The notes: generated by a model from the sequence alone, not told the origin. Shown: positions 6,390-13,700, counted from the stretch's first letter. The stretch is 22,812 bases of DNA from JBHHYU01 sp046757725 (GCA_046757725.1 JBHHYU010000043.1:1-22812), one strand, 5' to 3'. Numbers and translations are program-made.

Positions 6390-7907
6390 TTACTTCTTCC
6401 CTTTTACTTTTTTCTTCCTTATATCCTGCCTCCACTGCTCCGCCAGCTCAATGGCCTTGAGCATGGCGCTGGCCTTATTCAAGGTTTCCTCATATTCTTT
6501 TTCTGGATCCGAGTCCGTCACGATCCCTGCGCCTGCGTGAATCAGGACCTTTCTTCCCTGCATCACAATAGTGCGGATCACGATACAAGTGTCAAAATTG
6601 CCATTAAAACTAAAATAACCGATCGCCCCGGCATAAAGTCCTCGCCGCTCCGGTTCCAGCTCGCTGATAATCTGCATGGCTCTAATCTTGGGGGCCCCGG
6701 AAACGGTCCCGGCTGGAAAACTGGAGATGAAAAGGTCAAAAGGGCTCTTTCCCGGGGCCAGTTTTCCGCGGACGTTCGACACCAGGTGAATGACGTGGGA
6801 ATATCGTTCAATGGTCATCAATTCATTGACCTCTACGGATCCGACCTCGGCCACTTTCCCCACGTCATTTCGGCCTAAATCGACCAGCATGATGTGCTCG
6901 GCTCTTTCTTTGGGATCGGCGAGGAGTTCCGCCTCGAGCTGACTTTCTTCAGTCGGATTGGATCCCCTTCGGCGTGTCCCAGCGATCGGTCGAAGCTCTA
7001 TAGTGTCATCGGTCAGACGTACCAAGGTCTCGGGGGAGGATCCGATGATTCTCAATTCTTCGAGCTCCAAGTAGAACATATAAGGGGAGGGATTGATAAA
7101 CCTTAAGGCTCGATAGATCTCAAACGGATCCGCCTGAGTCTGGGTCTCCAACCTCTGGCAGAGAACGACCTGAATGACATCGCCGGCTCCTATGTAATTC
7201 TTAGCCTTTCGGACTGCTGCCTGAAAGGCGTTTGGGGTAAAATTGGAGCGAGTTTTTCCTTTTCGTAAGCCGGTGCTAAGATCCTTGACCTCCATCGCCT
7301 TTGGCTTTTTCTGGAGTGAGCGCACCAACTTTTGGATTCTGGTTGTGCTCTCACGATAGGCCTTGCGAAGCTCGGTGGTGCCGTTCAACCTAACGTTGTC
7401 AATCACTTTGATGGTGTGTTTGAGATTGTCGAAGGCAACGAGGGTTTGGACGAAAATCAGAAAGATCTCAGGTATGTCGATAGGATCCTCTTTGGGAATC
7501 GGGATCTCGTGAAATTGCCGGACCGCATCATAGCCAACGTAGCCCAAAGCCCCACCGAAGAACGGCGGGATACCGTCTACAACAACTGGTCTATAAGCCT
7601 TCAGAAGCTCTCCCAAAACTTGCAATGGGCTGTTGGCTGTTAGCGTTTTTCTCTTCCCGCCTTCAGTCATCTCAATATGGGGTCCTCTGGATTTGAAGAC
7701 GAGATACGGGTGCGTGCCCAAAAAGGAATAACGTGCCCAACGCTCGCTGCCTTCAACGCTTTCAAGTAAGAAGGCATAACGGTCTCTCTCCAACCGCTTG
7801 AAAAAAGAAAGAGGAGTCTCCAGGTCCATGAGGAGTTCCTGATAAACTGGAACCAGGTTTCCCTTTCGGGCGAAACGACAGAACTCTGGAAAGGCAGGAT
7901 GAAACAT
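6390..7907 (-). CDS. trpE: anthranilate synthase component I
   Basis: The large subunit of anthranilate synthase, converting chorismate with TrpG-delivered ammonia to anthranilate. From Met at 7907 it has 505 residues, starting MFHPAFPEFCRFARKGNLVP, the usual TrpE N-terminus. The tryptophan feedback-site element LLES is at residues 47-50, followed by GSERWARYSFLG. The chorismate-binding domain carries PIAGTRRRG, the FPAGTVSGAPKIRAM block, and DTCIVIRT and HAGAGIVTDSDP near the end. An upstream in-frame ATG at 7931 lies inside the stem of a terminator, so I prefer 7907, although no Shine-Dalgarno sequence precedes it; only U-rich terminator tail does. Expression is probably governed by the leader at 7917-8094. 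The C-terminal tail is very lysine-rich (KKKVKGKK). Identification is firm; the exact start is less so. Confidence 0.94.
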   Translation of the reverse strand: MFHPAFPEFCRFARKGNLVPVYQELLMDLETPLSFFKRLERDRYAFLLESVEGSERWARYSFLGTHPYLVFKSRGPHIEMTEGGKRKTLTANSPLQVLGELLKAYRPVVVDGIPPFFGGALGYVGYDAVRQFHEIPIPKEDPIDIPEIFLIFVQTLVAFDNLKHTIKVIDNVRLNGTTELRKAYRESTTRIQKLVRSLQKKPKAMEVKDLSTGLRKGKTRSNFTPNAFQAAVRKAKNYIGAGDVIQVVLCQRLETQTQADPFEIYRALRFINPSPYMFYLELEELRIIGSSPETLVRLTDDTIELRPIAGTRRRGSNPTEESQLEAELLADPKERAEHIMLVDLGRNDVGKVAEVGSVEVNELMTIERYSHVIHLVSNVRGKLAPGKSPFDLFISSFPAGTVSGAPKIRAMQIISELEPERRGLYAGAIGYFSFNGNFDTCIVIRTIVMQGRKVLIHAGAGIVTDSDPEKEYEETLNKASAMLKAIELAEQWRQDIRKKKVKGKK

Positions 7908-7916
7908 ATTTTTATA

Positions 7917-7955
7917 AATTAAAAGGGCCATAGGACGGACTGCCTACGGCCCTTT
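7917..7955 (-). terminator. attenuator-type terminator directly before trpE
   Basis: Read on the minus strand, a 13-bp stem (right arm 7943-7955, left arm 7922-7934, one G:U pair) with an 8-base loop is followed by TTTTAATTT. All pairs hold in the minus-strand RNA. The tail ends about ten bases before the preferred trpE start codon, so it lies in the trpE leader rather than at the end of an operon. Confidence 0.8.
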
Positions 7956-7980
7956 CTTGATCGGGGGAATGCGGCTGGAG

Positions 7981-8028
7981 GTAGCCATGGGGGCGAGCTG
8001 ACTACGTTACCCGTACCACCGGAGCAAC
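7981..8028 (-). promoter_or_regulatory. two stacked hairpins in the trpE leader
   Basis: On the minus strand, hairpin 1 (8006-8028) pairs GTTGCTCCG with CGGGTAAC through wobble pairs around a loop containing TGG. Hairpin 2 (7981-8005) directly abuts it and pairs GTAGTCA with TGGCTAC. Several pairs are G:U in the minus-strand RNA but mismatched on the plus strand, pointing to a minus-strand RNA. The terminator at 7917-7955 carries GTAGGCA (7941-7947), one base different from GTAGTCA, so the 3' arm of hairpin 2 could pair with either. Confidence 0.55.
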
Positions 8029-8057
8029 CCATGAGCTTGCGATTCCAGCTGTGTCAT
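8007..8057 (-). CDS. candidate trp leader peptide, 16 residues
   Basis: The minus-strand frame reads MTQLESQAHGLLRWYG then TAA. A single Trp codon at position 14 falls in the loop of leader hairpin 1, and the stop codon in its 3' arm. The start lies one base after the predicted transcription start from the promoter at 8065-8094, so it would be leaderless. Known trp leader peptides usually have two or more Trp codons, so this is only a candidate. A second frame, 8032-7919, has 37 codons, two of them Trp, and would run through the terminator. Confidence 0.35.
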   Translation of the reverse strand: MTQLESQAHGLLRWYG

Positions 8058-8064
8058 GAACCAG

Positions 8065-8094
8065 ATTCTTATCTCATCGGGCAGTGCCGGTCAA
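8065..8094 (-). promoter_or_regulatory. possible promoter of the trpE leader
   Basis: On the minus strand TTGACC (8094-8089) is followed by an 18-bp spacer and AAGAAT (8070-8065), matching consensus at five and four of six positions. It lies just after the rrf2 stop codon and would start transcription near 8058, making the trp leader independent of rrf2. Confidence 0.4.
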
Positions 8095-8109
8095 GTGAGG
8101 AAAGGGGGC

Positions 8110-8547
8110 TCAAATGTAGTACATCCGAGCCCGATCGTCGGGCCTGCAGAGATCTGCAAGGGTCACATCCTGTAGAATTTTCTCCGACGCCTCCGATGCC
8201 TTAGCCCAGGTTTCAATAAGCCGCCGCGCGACAACCGACGGCGCTTGTCGCTTCCTGTGATTAGTCAAATCGCTGCCGATCGTTGGACCTTCAAGCACCT
8301 TCAGAACTTCATTTACAGTAATGCTCTCGGGAGGGCGAGCCAAATGGTAACCACCCCCTGGCCCTCTTGTTCCATGGACTAGGTTGGCTCGCTTAAGGAG
8401 CACCATAATTTGCCCAAGGTACTCCTCCGGAAGTTTCTGTCGGCGAGCTATTTCCTTTACCTGCACGGGCCGGCGCACCTCTCTAAAACTCTGAACCAGG
8501 TCGGCCATTGCCAGCAGACCATAGTAACCCTTTGAACCGACTTTCAT
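8110..8547 (-). CDS. Rrf2-family transcriptional regulator without Fe-S cysteines
   Basis: A 145-residue winged-helix regulator of the Rrf2 family (IscR, NsrR, CymR and RirA relatives). The recognition region is clear: MKVGSKGYYGLLAMADL opens it, followed by VQVKEIARRQKLPEEYLGQIM and LVHGTRGPGGGYHLARPPESITV, the typical wing. Fe-S members bind a cluster through three cysteines around residues 90-110; here that stretch (IGSDLTNHRKRQAPSVV) has none, and the only cysteine is near the C-terminus (LADLCRPDD). It therefore probably senses something other than an Fe-S cluster, as CymR does, or is controlled by a partner protein. The start at 8547 is chosen for its GAGGTAAGG ribosome-binding site. 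It is divergent from the iclR gene and upstream of trpE; its targets are unknown. Confidence 0.88.
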   Translation of the reverse strand: MKVGSKGYYGLLAMADLVQSFREVRRPVQVKEIARRQKLPEEYLGQIMVLLKRANLVHGTRGPGGGYHLARPPESITVNEVLKVLEGPTIGSDLTNHRKRQAPSVVARRLIETWAKASEASEKILQDVTLADLCRPDDRARMYYI

Positions 8548-8704
8548 GGATACCTTACCTCGCAAAACCAACCTAAAGGAGATCCCCGTCCCGAGTCAAG
8601 ACGACAAGAGTAGTTTTTTAAGGGTTCCTCCAAGTTGTTCTAAAGACCATTTTATTCCCAGTTGTTTAAATGTGCCAGGTCAAAAGCTCAAGTTTAGTAG
8701 CTGT

Positions 8705-8733
8705 TTGACAACTCCTAAGCCCTAGGATAAATT
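8705..8733 (+). promoter_or_regulatory. promoter of the IclR-family gene
   Basis: A perfect TTGACA (8705-8710), a 17-bp spacer and TAAATT (8728-8733) predict transcription from about 8740, which fits the GTG start at 8814. The -35 overlaps an imperfect inverted repeat, AGCTGTT-T-GACAACT (8699-8713), and related AGTTGTT motifs occur at 8633 and 8660, so this may be an autoregulated promoter. Confidence 0.6.
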
Positions 8734-8813
8734 AAAACGCCTTTTTGAGAAAGGCCGATTTTGAAATCCTTAACCCGTTTCTTGCAAGGGACTTTTTAGA
8801 TGGAGGGGATATC

Positions 8814-9590
8814 GTGAGGAGAGAAAAGGCCAATTACGTGATTCAATCGGTTTCCCATGCCCTTGATGTCCTAGAGCAGTTTTGTGGGGGAGCGAGTGAG
8901 ATCGGGGTTACCGAATTGAGCAAGAGATTAAAACTTCATAAAAACAATGTATTTCGCCTCCTTGCAACCCTTGAGGCACGTGGATATATCGAACAGAGTC
9001 ATACCACAGAGAACTATCGCTTGGGGCTAAGGTGTCTTCAGTTGGGTCAGACTTATGTGCATCAATTGGGATTTCTCACGCAGGCCAAATCCATCCTGGG
9101 AGAATTGGTTAAGTCGGCTAAAGAAAGCTCTTTTGTCGCTGTGAGAAAGGGGAGGGTAATCGTGCCCTTGGACTTTGCTGAACCGCAGAGTTCCGTTCGT
9201 GTGGTTTCGCTCCTTGGTTCGACTCTACCATTGCACTGTACAGCGTCAGGAAAAGTTCATCTGGCCTTTGAGTCTGAAGAAAGGTTAAGCCAGAGCCTTC
9301 CTGAGAAACTTGAGCGTTATACCGACAAAACCATCAGGGAGCGACAAAAACTAGTTGAACAACTAAAAGAGATCGGGGAATCTGGTTATGCCGTGGAGCG
9401 GGAAGAGTTTATAGACGAGGTAACCTCGGTTGCAGTACCGGTCCATGATTATACGCGTGCCCTCGTGGGTACCCTGGCCGTAACCGGACCGGCCCATCGG
9501 TTAACTGATGAGAAGATGCAGAAAGAAGTTATTCCGTTGATTCTCAGGTGCGGTAGTGAACTTTCTAAACGGCTGGGTTCTCACGGATAG
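8814..9590 (+). CDS. IclR-family transcriptional regulator
   Basis: A 258-residue regulator with an N-terminal winged helix (VIQSVSHALDVLEQF, then ELSKRLKLHKNNVFRLLATLEARGYIEQ, about residues 8-60) and the IclR effector-binding domain (about 80-250), including LPLHCTASGKVHLAF and a SGYAVEREEFIDEVTSVAVPVHD segment. IclR proteins usually control a catabolic or aromatic/organic-acid gene set and bind a small ligand in the C-terminal domain. The GTG at 8814 follows GGAGGGG with good spacing. The frame is open back to a TTG at 8745, but that lies only about five bases after the predicted transcription start. Its 3' end faces the membrane FeS oxidoreductase gene. The ligand and regulon cannot be read. 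Confidence 0.9.
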   Translation: MRREKANYVIQSVSHALDVLEQFCGGASEIGVTELSKRLKLHKNNVFRLLATLEARGYIEQSHTTENYRLGLRCLQLGQTYVHQLGFLTQAKSILGELVKSAKESSFVAVRKGRVIVPLDFAEPQSSVRVVSLLGSTLPLHCTASGKVHLAFESEERLSQSLPEKLERYTDKTIRERQKLVEQLKEIGESGYAVEREEFIDEVTSVAVPVHDYTRALVGTLAVTGPAHRLTDEKMQKEVIPLILRCGSELSKRLGSHG

Positions 9591-9715
9591 AATTCTGTTG
9601 AAAAAAGCCGATCACCCCACTTACCTTTTTAAATCCTGCCTGGCACGATTTTTACCATCCAAATAAGATTTGAAGGGATTGAAAGAGTGTTTTAAAAACT
9701 TCGGGCAAGAGTTGC

Positions 9716-11758
9716 TTATTTCATCGATTGCTCCACTAACTCCATAATGTCTAGTGCCTTCACTTTTTCGTCTGCCCCCTTGGCCTTCAAGCCATCTTCC
9801 ATCATGGTCATGCAGTAAGGACAGGAAACGGCGATGATCTCCGGGTCCGTTTCCAGTGCCTGTTGTACTCTGATGTGATTGACCCTTTTATCTTTAGGTT
9901 CCTCCATCCACATCCACCCACCACCCGCACCACAGCACATTGCCCCGTGGCGACATTGCTTCATCTCCTGAAGCTTTGTCCCCGGTATCCCCTCGATGAG
10001 TGCACGGGGCGCGTCGTAGATCTGGTTATAGCGGCCGTAATAGCAGGAATCATGATAGGTCACCTTATGAGGGAAGTCATGCTCTAGGGCGATTTTTCCA
10101 TCTCTAATGAGATTGTGGACAAATTCTGCGGCATGGGTTACTTCATATTTTCCTCCAAGTTGAGGGTACTCATTCTTCAGAGTGTTAAAACAATGAGGGC
10201 AATTGGTAAGGATCTTCTTGACTCCGTATCTTCCCAAAATATCGATCAGGCCCTGTGCCATAGTTTGGAAAAGATACTCATTACCGATCCTTCGTGCGGT
10301 CTCACCGTTGCAGAGTTCCTCTTTTCCAAGGATTGCAAAGTCGATGCCTGCCTTTTTAAGGATTTTAGCAAATGCCAAGGTACTCTTTTTGCTACGGTCG
10401 TCGAAAGAGCCTGCGCAACCGACATAATAAAGATATTCGGCCTCGGGGTGCTCTGTAAAGCGATGGATCTCCAATCCCTCGGACCATGCGTCCCGAACTT
10501 CCTGACTGATGTTCCAGGGATTGCTCTGGGTCTCCATTCCCTTAAAGGTCTGATTCAGCTCAGATGGAAAACGGGCCTCTTCTTGAACTAGGTGGCGCCG
10601 CATGTCTACGATCTTATCCACGTACTCGATGAGGACCGGACAGGCCTCTTCACATGCCCGGCAGGTAGTACAGGCCCACAAAACCTCGTCCCGGATTAGA
10701 TTTTCCCCCACGATATTAATACTTGCTCCATTATTTCGTTCTTTGCCCGGGTCGACCTTCTGCTCGATCTTCTTGTCTTGGCTATAAAGATAGTCACGGA
10801 GGTTGAGCATCAGCTGACGTGGTGCTAGCGGCTTACCGCTGGCGGTAGCCGGGCAGGCGGAGGAACACCGCCCACATTCTGTACAGCTATACATGTCAAG
10901 CACCTGCTTCCAGGTGAACTGGTCAATCCGAGAGGTTCCGTAAGTCTCAGTTTTCTCCAAATCCATGAAGCTCAAGGCCCCTGCCGGTTCCAGTTTTCTA
11001 AAAAAGACATTGGGGATAGCCGTGATGATATGGAAATGTTTCGACCGTGGAAGCAGGTTCAAAAAAGTAAGAACAATAAGGATATGAATCCACCAGGAGA
11101 AGTCGCTGACAAGCTTTGCTACCCTGGGGTCGAGGCCGCTCATGAGAAAACCCAAGCCACTGCCGATGAATGCCCAGTTCTTTTCGCTCAGGGTTAGGGG
11201 ATCGGACTCTGTCGCAAAACGGCCTGCATCGTAAAAGAAATCCGTGACCATCAAACCAAAAATAAAAAAAAGAATGACCAGGGCCTCCCAGTGAGACTGA
11301 TGGGCCAGTTGATTTTCCGCAGGCCTGAAGCCGAAAAGGCGAGAGGGATGAGAAATAACCCAGCGGTAAAGGGCAATCAGCACGGCCACAATAACGCCAC
11401 ATTCTACCAAGTCCTTAAACAAGAGGTAGGGCCCTCCCAGGCCATCCGGATGGAGGCCGGGAAGGTAAAATTGGGAATCGTAACCCTGCCCAAACAGGGT
11501 GAGGGTACGAGCGCTGACAATCATGAAACCCCAGAAGATCAAGAAATGCATCAGGCCTGCCGGTTGCTCGTCTCTCAAGAATTTTTTCTGGCCAAAGGCG
11601 TAGACAAAAACTTCCCGGATTCTTCGTCCTATCTGGTCAAAGCGGTATTCGGGTTGGCCGGCTCGGAGAAGGAGAAAACGTTGCCGAAGGGTATAAACGA
11701 AGAGTCCGAGAGCGATAAAAATAAGTAAGGTGAAGAGAAGAGGAGTTATCATATTCAA
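9716..11758 (-). CDS. membrane FeS oxidoreductase, EMO/DUF224 type (NarI-like plus CCG domains)
   Basis: A 680-residue membrane protein. Residues 1-255 hold about six hydrophobic segments forming a NarI-like, probably heme-binding unit with several histidines. Two [4Fe-4S] sites follow, CTECGRCSSACP (from 292) and CTTCRACEEACP (from 363). The C-terminal half has two CCG (heterodisulfide-reductase HdrD/GlcF type) modules: the first with YYVGCAG, ELCNGE and NCPHC, the second with YHDSCYYGRYN, AMCCGAGGG and SCPYC. This matches the proteins proposed to pass electrons from electron-transfer flavoprotein to menaquinone during acyl-CoA oxidation; other relatives are DsrK and HdrD. In the first CCG module CC has become CN, a common variant. 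No etfBA or acyl-CoA dehydrogenase gene is in the window. Start: TTG at 11758 has AAAGG six bases upstream; ATG at 11752 is also possible. The architecture is firm; the electron partner is inferred. Confidence 0.88.
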   Translation of the reverse strand: MNMITPLLFTLLIFIALGLFVYTLRQRFLLLRAGQPEYRFDQIGRRIREVFVYAFGQKKFLRDEQPAGLMHFLIFWGFMIVSARTLTLFGQGYDSQFYLPGLHPDGLGGPYLLFKDLVECGVIVAVLIALYRWVISHPSRLFGFRPAENQLAHQSHWEALVILFFIFGLMVTDFFYDAGRFATESDPLTLSEKNWAFIGSGLGFLMSGLDPRVAKLVSDFSWWIHILIVLTFLNLLPRSKHFHIITAIPNVFFRKLEPAGALSFMDLEKTETYGTSRIDQFTWKQVLDMYSCTECGRCSSACPATASGKPLAPRQLMLNLRDYLYSQDKKIEQKVDPGKERNNGASINIVGENLIRDEVLWACTTCRACEEACPVLIEYVDKIVDMRRHLVQEEARFPSELNQTFKGMETQSNPWNISQEVRDAWSEGLEIHRFTEHPEAEYLYYVGCAGSFDDRSKKSTLAFAKILKKAGIDFAILGKEELCNGETARRIGNEYLFQTMAQGLIDILGRYGVKKILTNCPHCFNTLKNEYPQLGGKYEVTHAAEFVHNLIRDGKIALEHDFPHKVTYHDSCYYGRYNQIYDAPRALIEGIPGTKLQEMKQCRHGAMCCGAGGGWMWMEEPKDKRVNHIRVQQALETDPEIIAVSCPYCMTMMEDGLKAKGADEKVKALDIMELVEQSMK

Positions 11759-11840
11759 AGGCAGCCTTTCCTCTCAAACTGATAGATGCCAAGACTCGTA
11801 AGAAGTAACGATAGAAATCCAGTACCGGAACACAGAATCT

Positions 11841-11910
11841 AAAAGGGCGAATGCAGGACGCAAAAGAAAGAAGAAAGGGCGATTCCTGGCTCCGGGCTCC
11901 TACATTCGCC
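11841..11910 (-). promoter_or_regulatory. 13-bp hairpin with T-tail in the leader of the FeS oxidoreductase gene
   Basis: On the minus strand GGCGAATGTAGGA (11910-11898) pairs over all 13 positions, one G:U, with TCCTGCATTCGCC (11858-11846) across a 39-base loop and is followed by CTTTT. On the plus strand that pair is a C/A mismatch, so a minus-strand RNA is favoured. It could end transcription early before the gene at 11758. A weak promoter, CTGACA (11970-11965) with TAGAAT at 19-bp spacing, lies upstream on the same strand. Nothing else is evident in 11759-12001. Confidence 0.4.
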
Positions 11911-12001
11911 GTTTCTAAATACGGGCTTCAGACTACTGAATTCTAGAACTTGTCTTTTGTAATTTGTCAGTGTGCAATGTGCCGCAGCTGTAAGGGTTAT
12001 C

Positions 12002-12010
12002 TGTTATAAT
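12002..12010 (+). promoter_or_regulatory. extended -10 promoter of the DUF192 gene
   Basis: TGTTATAAT is a perfect extended -10 (TGn plus TATAAT); no matching -35 is seen, as is usual for this class. Transcription would begin near 12017, which rules out starts of the frame before that point and supports the GTG at 12062. Confidence 0.55.
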
Positions 12011-12061
12011 ACCGCATACGTCATAATAGGCTCGATTTCAAGGAGAAGACGAACAAGGATT

Positions 12062-12529
12062 GTGCGCTTCCTTACCGATTCTTCAAAGGTTCTCGGCTTT
12101 TTATCCCTGCTGCTCGCCGTTTTAGCGTGCGGTGCCGACCCTCGTGTCACCATTTTGACCCAAAGCGGTCACGAGCTCGCAGTGCACGTGGAAATTGCCG
12201 ATACTCCGGAAATGAGAAGTCGCGGGTTACAATATCGCCGTGAGCTGGATGGCGACCAAGGGATGCTTTTCATTTTTCCGACTGAAAGGGTGCACTCCTT
12301 TTGGATGAAGAATACTCCGATACCTTTAGACATGATCTTCATTCGGAGCGACGGGAGAGTGGTCGGCGTTGTCCACAATGCCGTACCCTTCTCAACGGTA
12401 TCACGATCCGTATCGGCACCCAGCCAGTTTGTCCTGGAAATCAAGGGAGGGCTTGCCCGACGTATCGGCATAAAAGGGGGAGATTTGGTACGTTTTGAAG
12501 GGTTCCCTTTAAAGGGTGTCCGGGAGTGA
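12062..12529 (+). CDS. DUF192 family protein, probable lipoprotein
   Basis: A 155-residue protein with a complete DUF192 domain: VEIADTPEMRSRGLQYRREL, QGMLFIFPTERVHSFWMKNTPIPLD (read as two parts, QGMLFIFP and HSFWMKNTPIPLDMIFI) and the C-terminal VLEIKGGLARRIGIKGGDLV. DUF192 proteins are small secreted or periplasmic beta-barrel proteins of unknown function, widespread in bacteria and archaea. From GTG at 12062 the N-terminus is a short signal peptide (Arg2 and Lys9, then LGFLSLLLAV) ending in VLAC-GAD; Cys23 is a plausible lipidation site, although Leu at -2 is not the commonest lipobox residue. The frame is open back to 11972, but the extended -10 promoter lies inside that part. It is convergent with the GAPDH-like gene. 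The family is certain, the role unknown. Confidence 0.88.
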   Translation: MRFLTDSSKVLGFLSLLLAVLACGADPRVTILTQSGHELAVHVEIADTPEMRSRGLQYRRELDGDQGMLFIFPTERVHSFWMKNTPIPLDMIFIRSDGRVVGVVHNAVPFSTVSRSVSAPSQFVLEIKGGLARRIGIKGGDLVRFEGFPLKGVRE

Positions 12530-12592
12530 GGAGATCACGATCTCGAGAACCCGTAGGTTGCGGTGAGCAGGTGATGACGCGATCAAGAGATC

Positions 12593-12632
12593 AAAAAAAA
12601 TGGAACTGCTCTTATTCTCCCTTTTTTCCATG
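12593..12632 (-). terminator. likely terminator of the GAPDH-like gene
   Basis: Just after the stop codon at 12636, on the minus strand, ATGGAA pairs with TTCCAT over a 20-base loop and is followed by eight T (12600-12593). An outer AAGAGATC/GATCTCTT pair (from about 12586 to 12646) encloses it, so the structure may also stop plus-strand transcripts from the DUF192 gene. Confidence 0.4.
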
Positions 12633-12635
12633 TGG

Positions 12636-13700
12636 TTAGATCTCTTTAAAAAAATAGGGTTTCAGGGGCTCCAGTCTCTCCTCGTATGTATCAGGATTGA
12701 GGAACCACAGGGTTGCGGCTAAGCTGCTGAGCAATGAGTTCCCGTCCTGAGAGGTAAAACACATCCCAATGACCTCTCGTGCCTTCCTGATGGACAAACT
12801 TTGACTGACAATTACAGTCTGATTGAGAATACGACCGAACAAACCATGATCCCTGCCAAAGGAAAAAACAGAGGCCGAAGATTTCTTGTTTGTGAGGGCT
12901 ATGCGTCCGTTGGACTTAAGCCGACGCATCAATTCATCCATCGTCAACTCCCGACGCAACATCAGGTTGAAGTGGATGGCATGCATGTACTGGGTATTGA
13001 GCTTCAGTGCCGATGAATAGATGTTTAAATCAAGATTAAGCGTCTTAAACAGATAATGCGCATCCCGTCCCTGATGCGTGCCAAAACGGACGTCATCATG
13101 CTTGCCAATTTCAGGAGCCGGAATGAAATCTCCCTCTTGGCTGAGATCGTTGGCCCGGCGCATACAGACAAAATGGCTCTCGTCCAGGTTATTTTCTTTC
13201 TCCGGACCTAATGCAATGGAATCAATGAGGACCGCCAGATTGTGCGTGTTGCAGCTTACGATCTGAATAAACTGGTCCTTCTTCCTGTCCAGGGCCTTGT
13301 CATTAATTCCGCGGGCATACATCTTCCCGAAGCCAAATTCGCTCCCCTGGGCGATAAAACCCCGACCGTTGCCGGTATAACGATTGTAAAATTTCTCTTT
13401 GTTTTCGTTACCCACTGGCGTACAGTCAATCACTACATTGGCCCTCTCGATAGCCTCCTCCGCTTTGAGGCGTGGTTCCATTCCCATGTCTTTAAAGTTT
13501 TGCCAACGTGCCTTGTCGACGCAGAGTGTGGCACCCTTCTGACCCAACACGATAACCTTAGAACGATCTGTCAACAGAGGGGTGCGCTTGTGGAAGGTGA
13601 CCTCGTCAATACCAAATTCCTTGCGAAACGTAGCCAGGATTCCAATGAGAGGTTCCCCGATCGTTCCCGTCCCTACCACGTGTACTATTTTCTTTTCCAT
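12636..13700 (-). CDS. type II (archaeal-type) GAPDH-like dehydrogenase
   Basis: A 354-residue protein aligning with archaeal glyceraldehyde-3-phosphate dehydrogenase (class II), not the bacterial GapA type. Shared points in order are a Rossmann start GTGTIG (10-15), ANVVIDCTPVG (87-97, archaeal ADIVIDCTPEG), FIAQGSE (115-121), the catalytic VSCNT with Cys150, RRANDLSQ (181-188, archaeal RRGADPAQ), the IPAPEIGKHDDVRFGTHQGRD block with HDD/HQG in place of SHHGPD, and MHAIHFNL with candidate catalytic histidines 240 and 243. Cofactor-contacting regions after the first glycine loop differ strongly, so it may use another substrate such as erythrose 4-phosphate or another phosphorylated aldehyde. 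The ATG follows AGGGTAGCG. It is alone on its strand, divergent from tldD. The family link is well supported; true GAPDH activity is unproven. Confidence 0.75.
   Translation of the reverse strand: MEKKIVHVVGTGTIGEPLIGILATFRKEFGIDEVTFHKRTPLLTDRSKVIVLGQKGATLCVDKARWQNFKDMGMEPRLKAEEAIERANVVIDCTPVGNENKEKFYNRYTGNGRGFIAQGSEFGFGKMYARGINDKALDRKKDQFIQIVSCNTHNLAVLIDSIALGPEKENNLDESHFVCMRRANDLSQEGDFIPAPEIGKHDDVRFGTHQGRDAHYLFKTLNLDLNIYSSALKLNTQYMHAIHFNLMLRRELTMDELMRRLKSNGRIALTNKKSSASVFSFGRDHGLFGRILNQTVIVSQSLSIRKAREVIGMCFTSQDGNSLLSSLAATLWFLNPDTYEERLEPLKPYFFKEI

Noticed and set aside
6387..6878. 163-codon frame opposite the end of trpE
   Set aside because: It is antisense to the conserved catalytic end of TrpE.
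7981..8032. GGTGGTAC followed by a C-rich run in the trpE leader suggested a T-box riboswitch
   Set aside because: The core T-box sequence is incomplete and there is too little room after rrf2 for a normal stem I with a specifier loop; the GGTGGTA lies in a simple hairpin loop.
8745..8813. N-terminal extension of the IclR protein from TTG at 8745
   Set aside because: It starts about five bases after the predicted transcription start and lacks a ribosome-binding site, while GTG at 8814 has a strong one.
10115..10591. 158-codon frame opposite the FeS oxidoreductase gene
   Set aside because: It is antisense to a well-conserved gene with all its cysteine motifs; a shadow frame.
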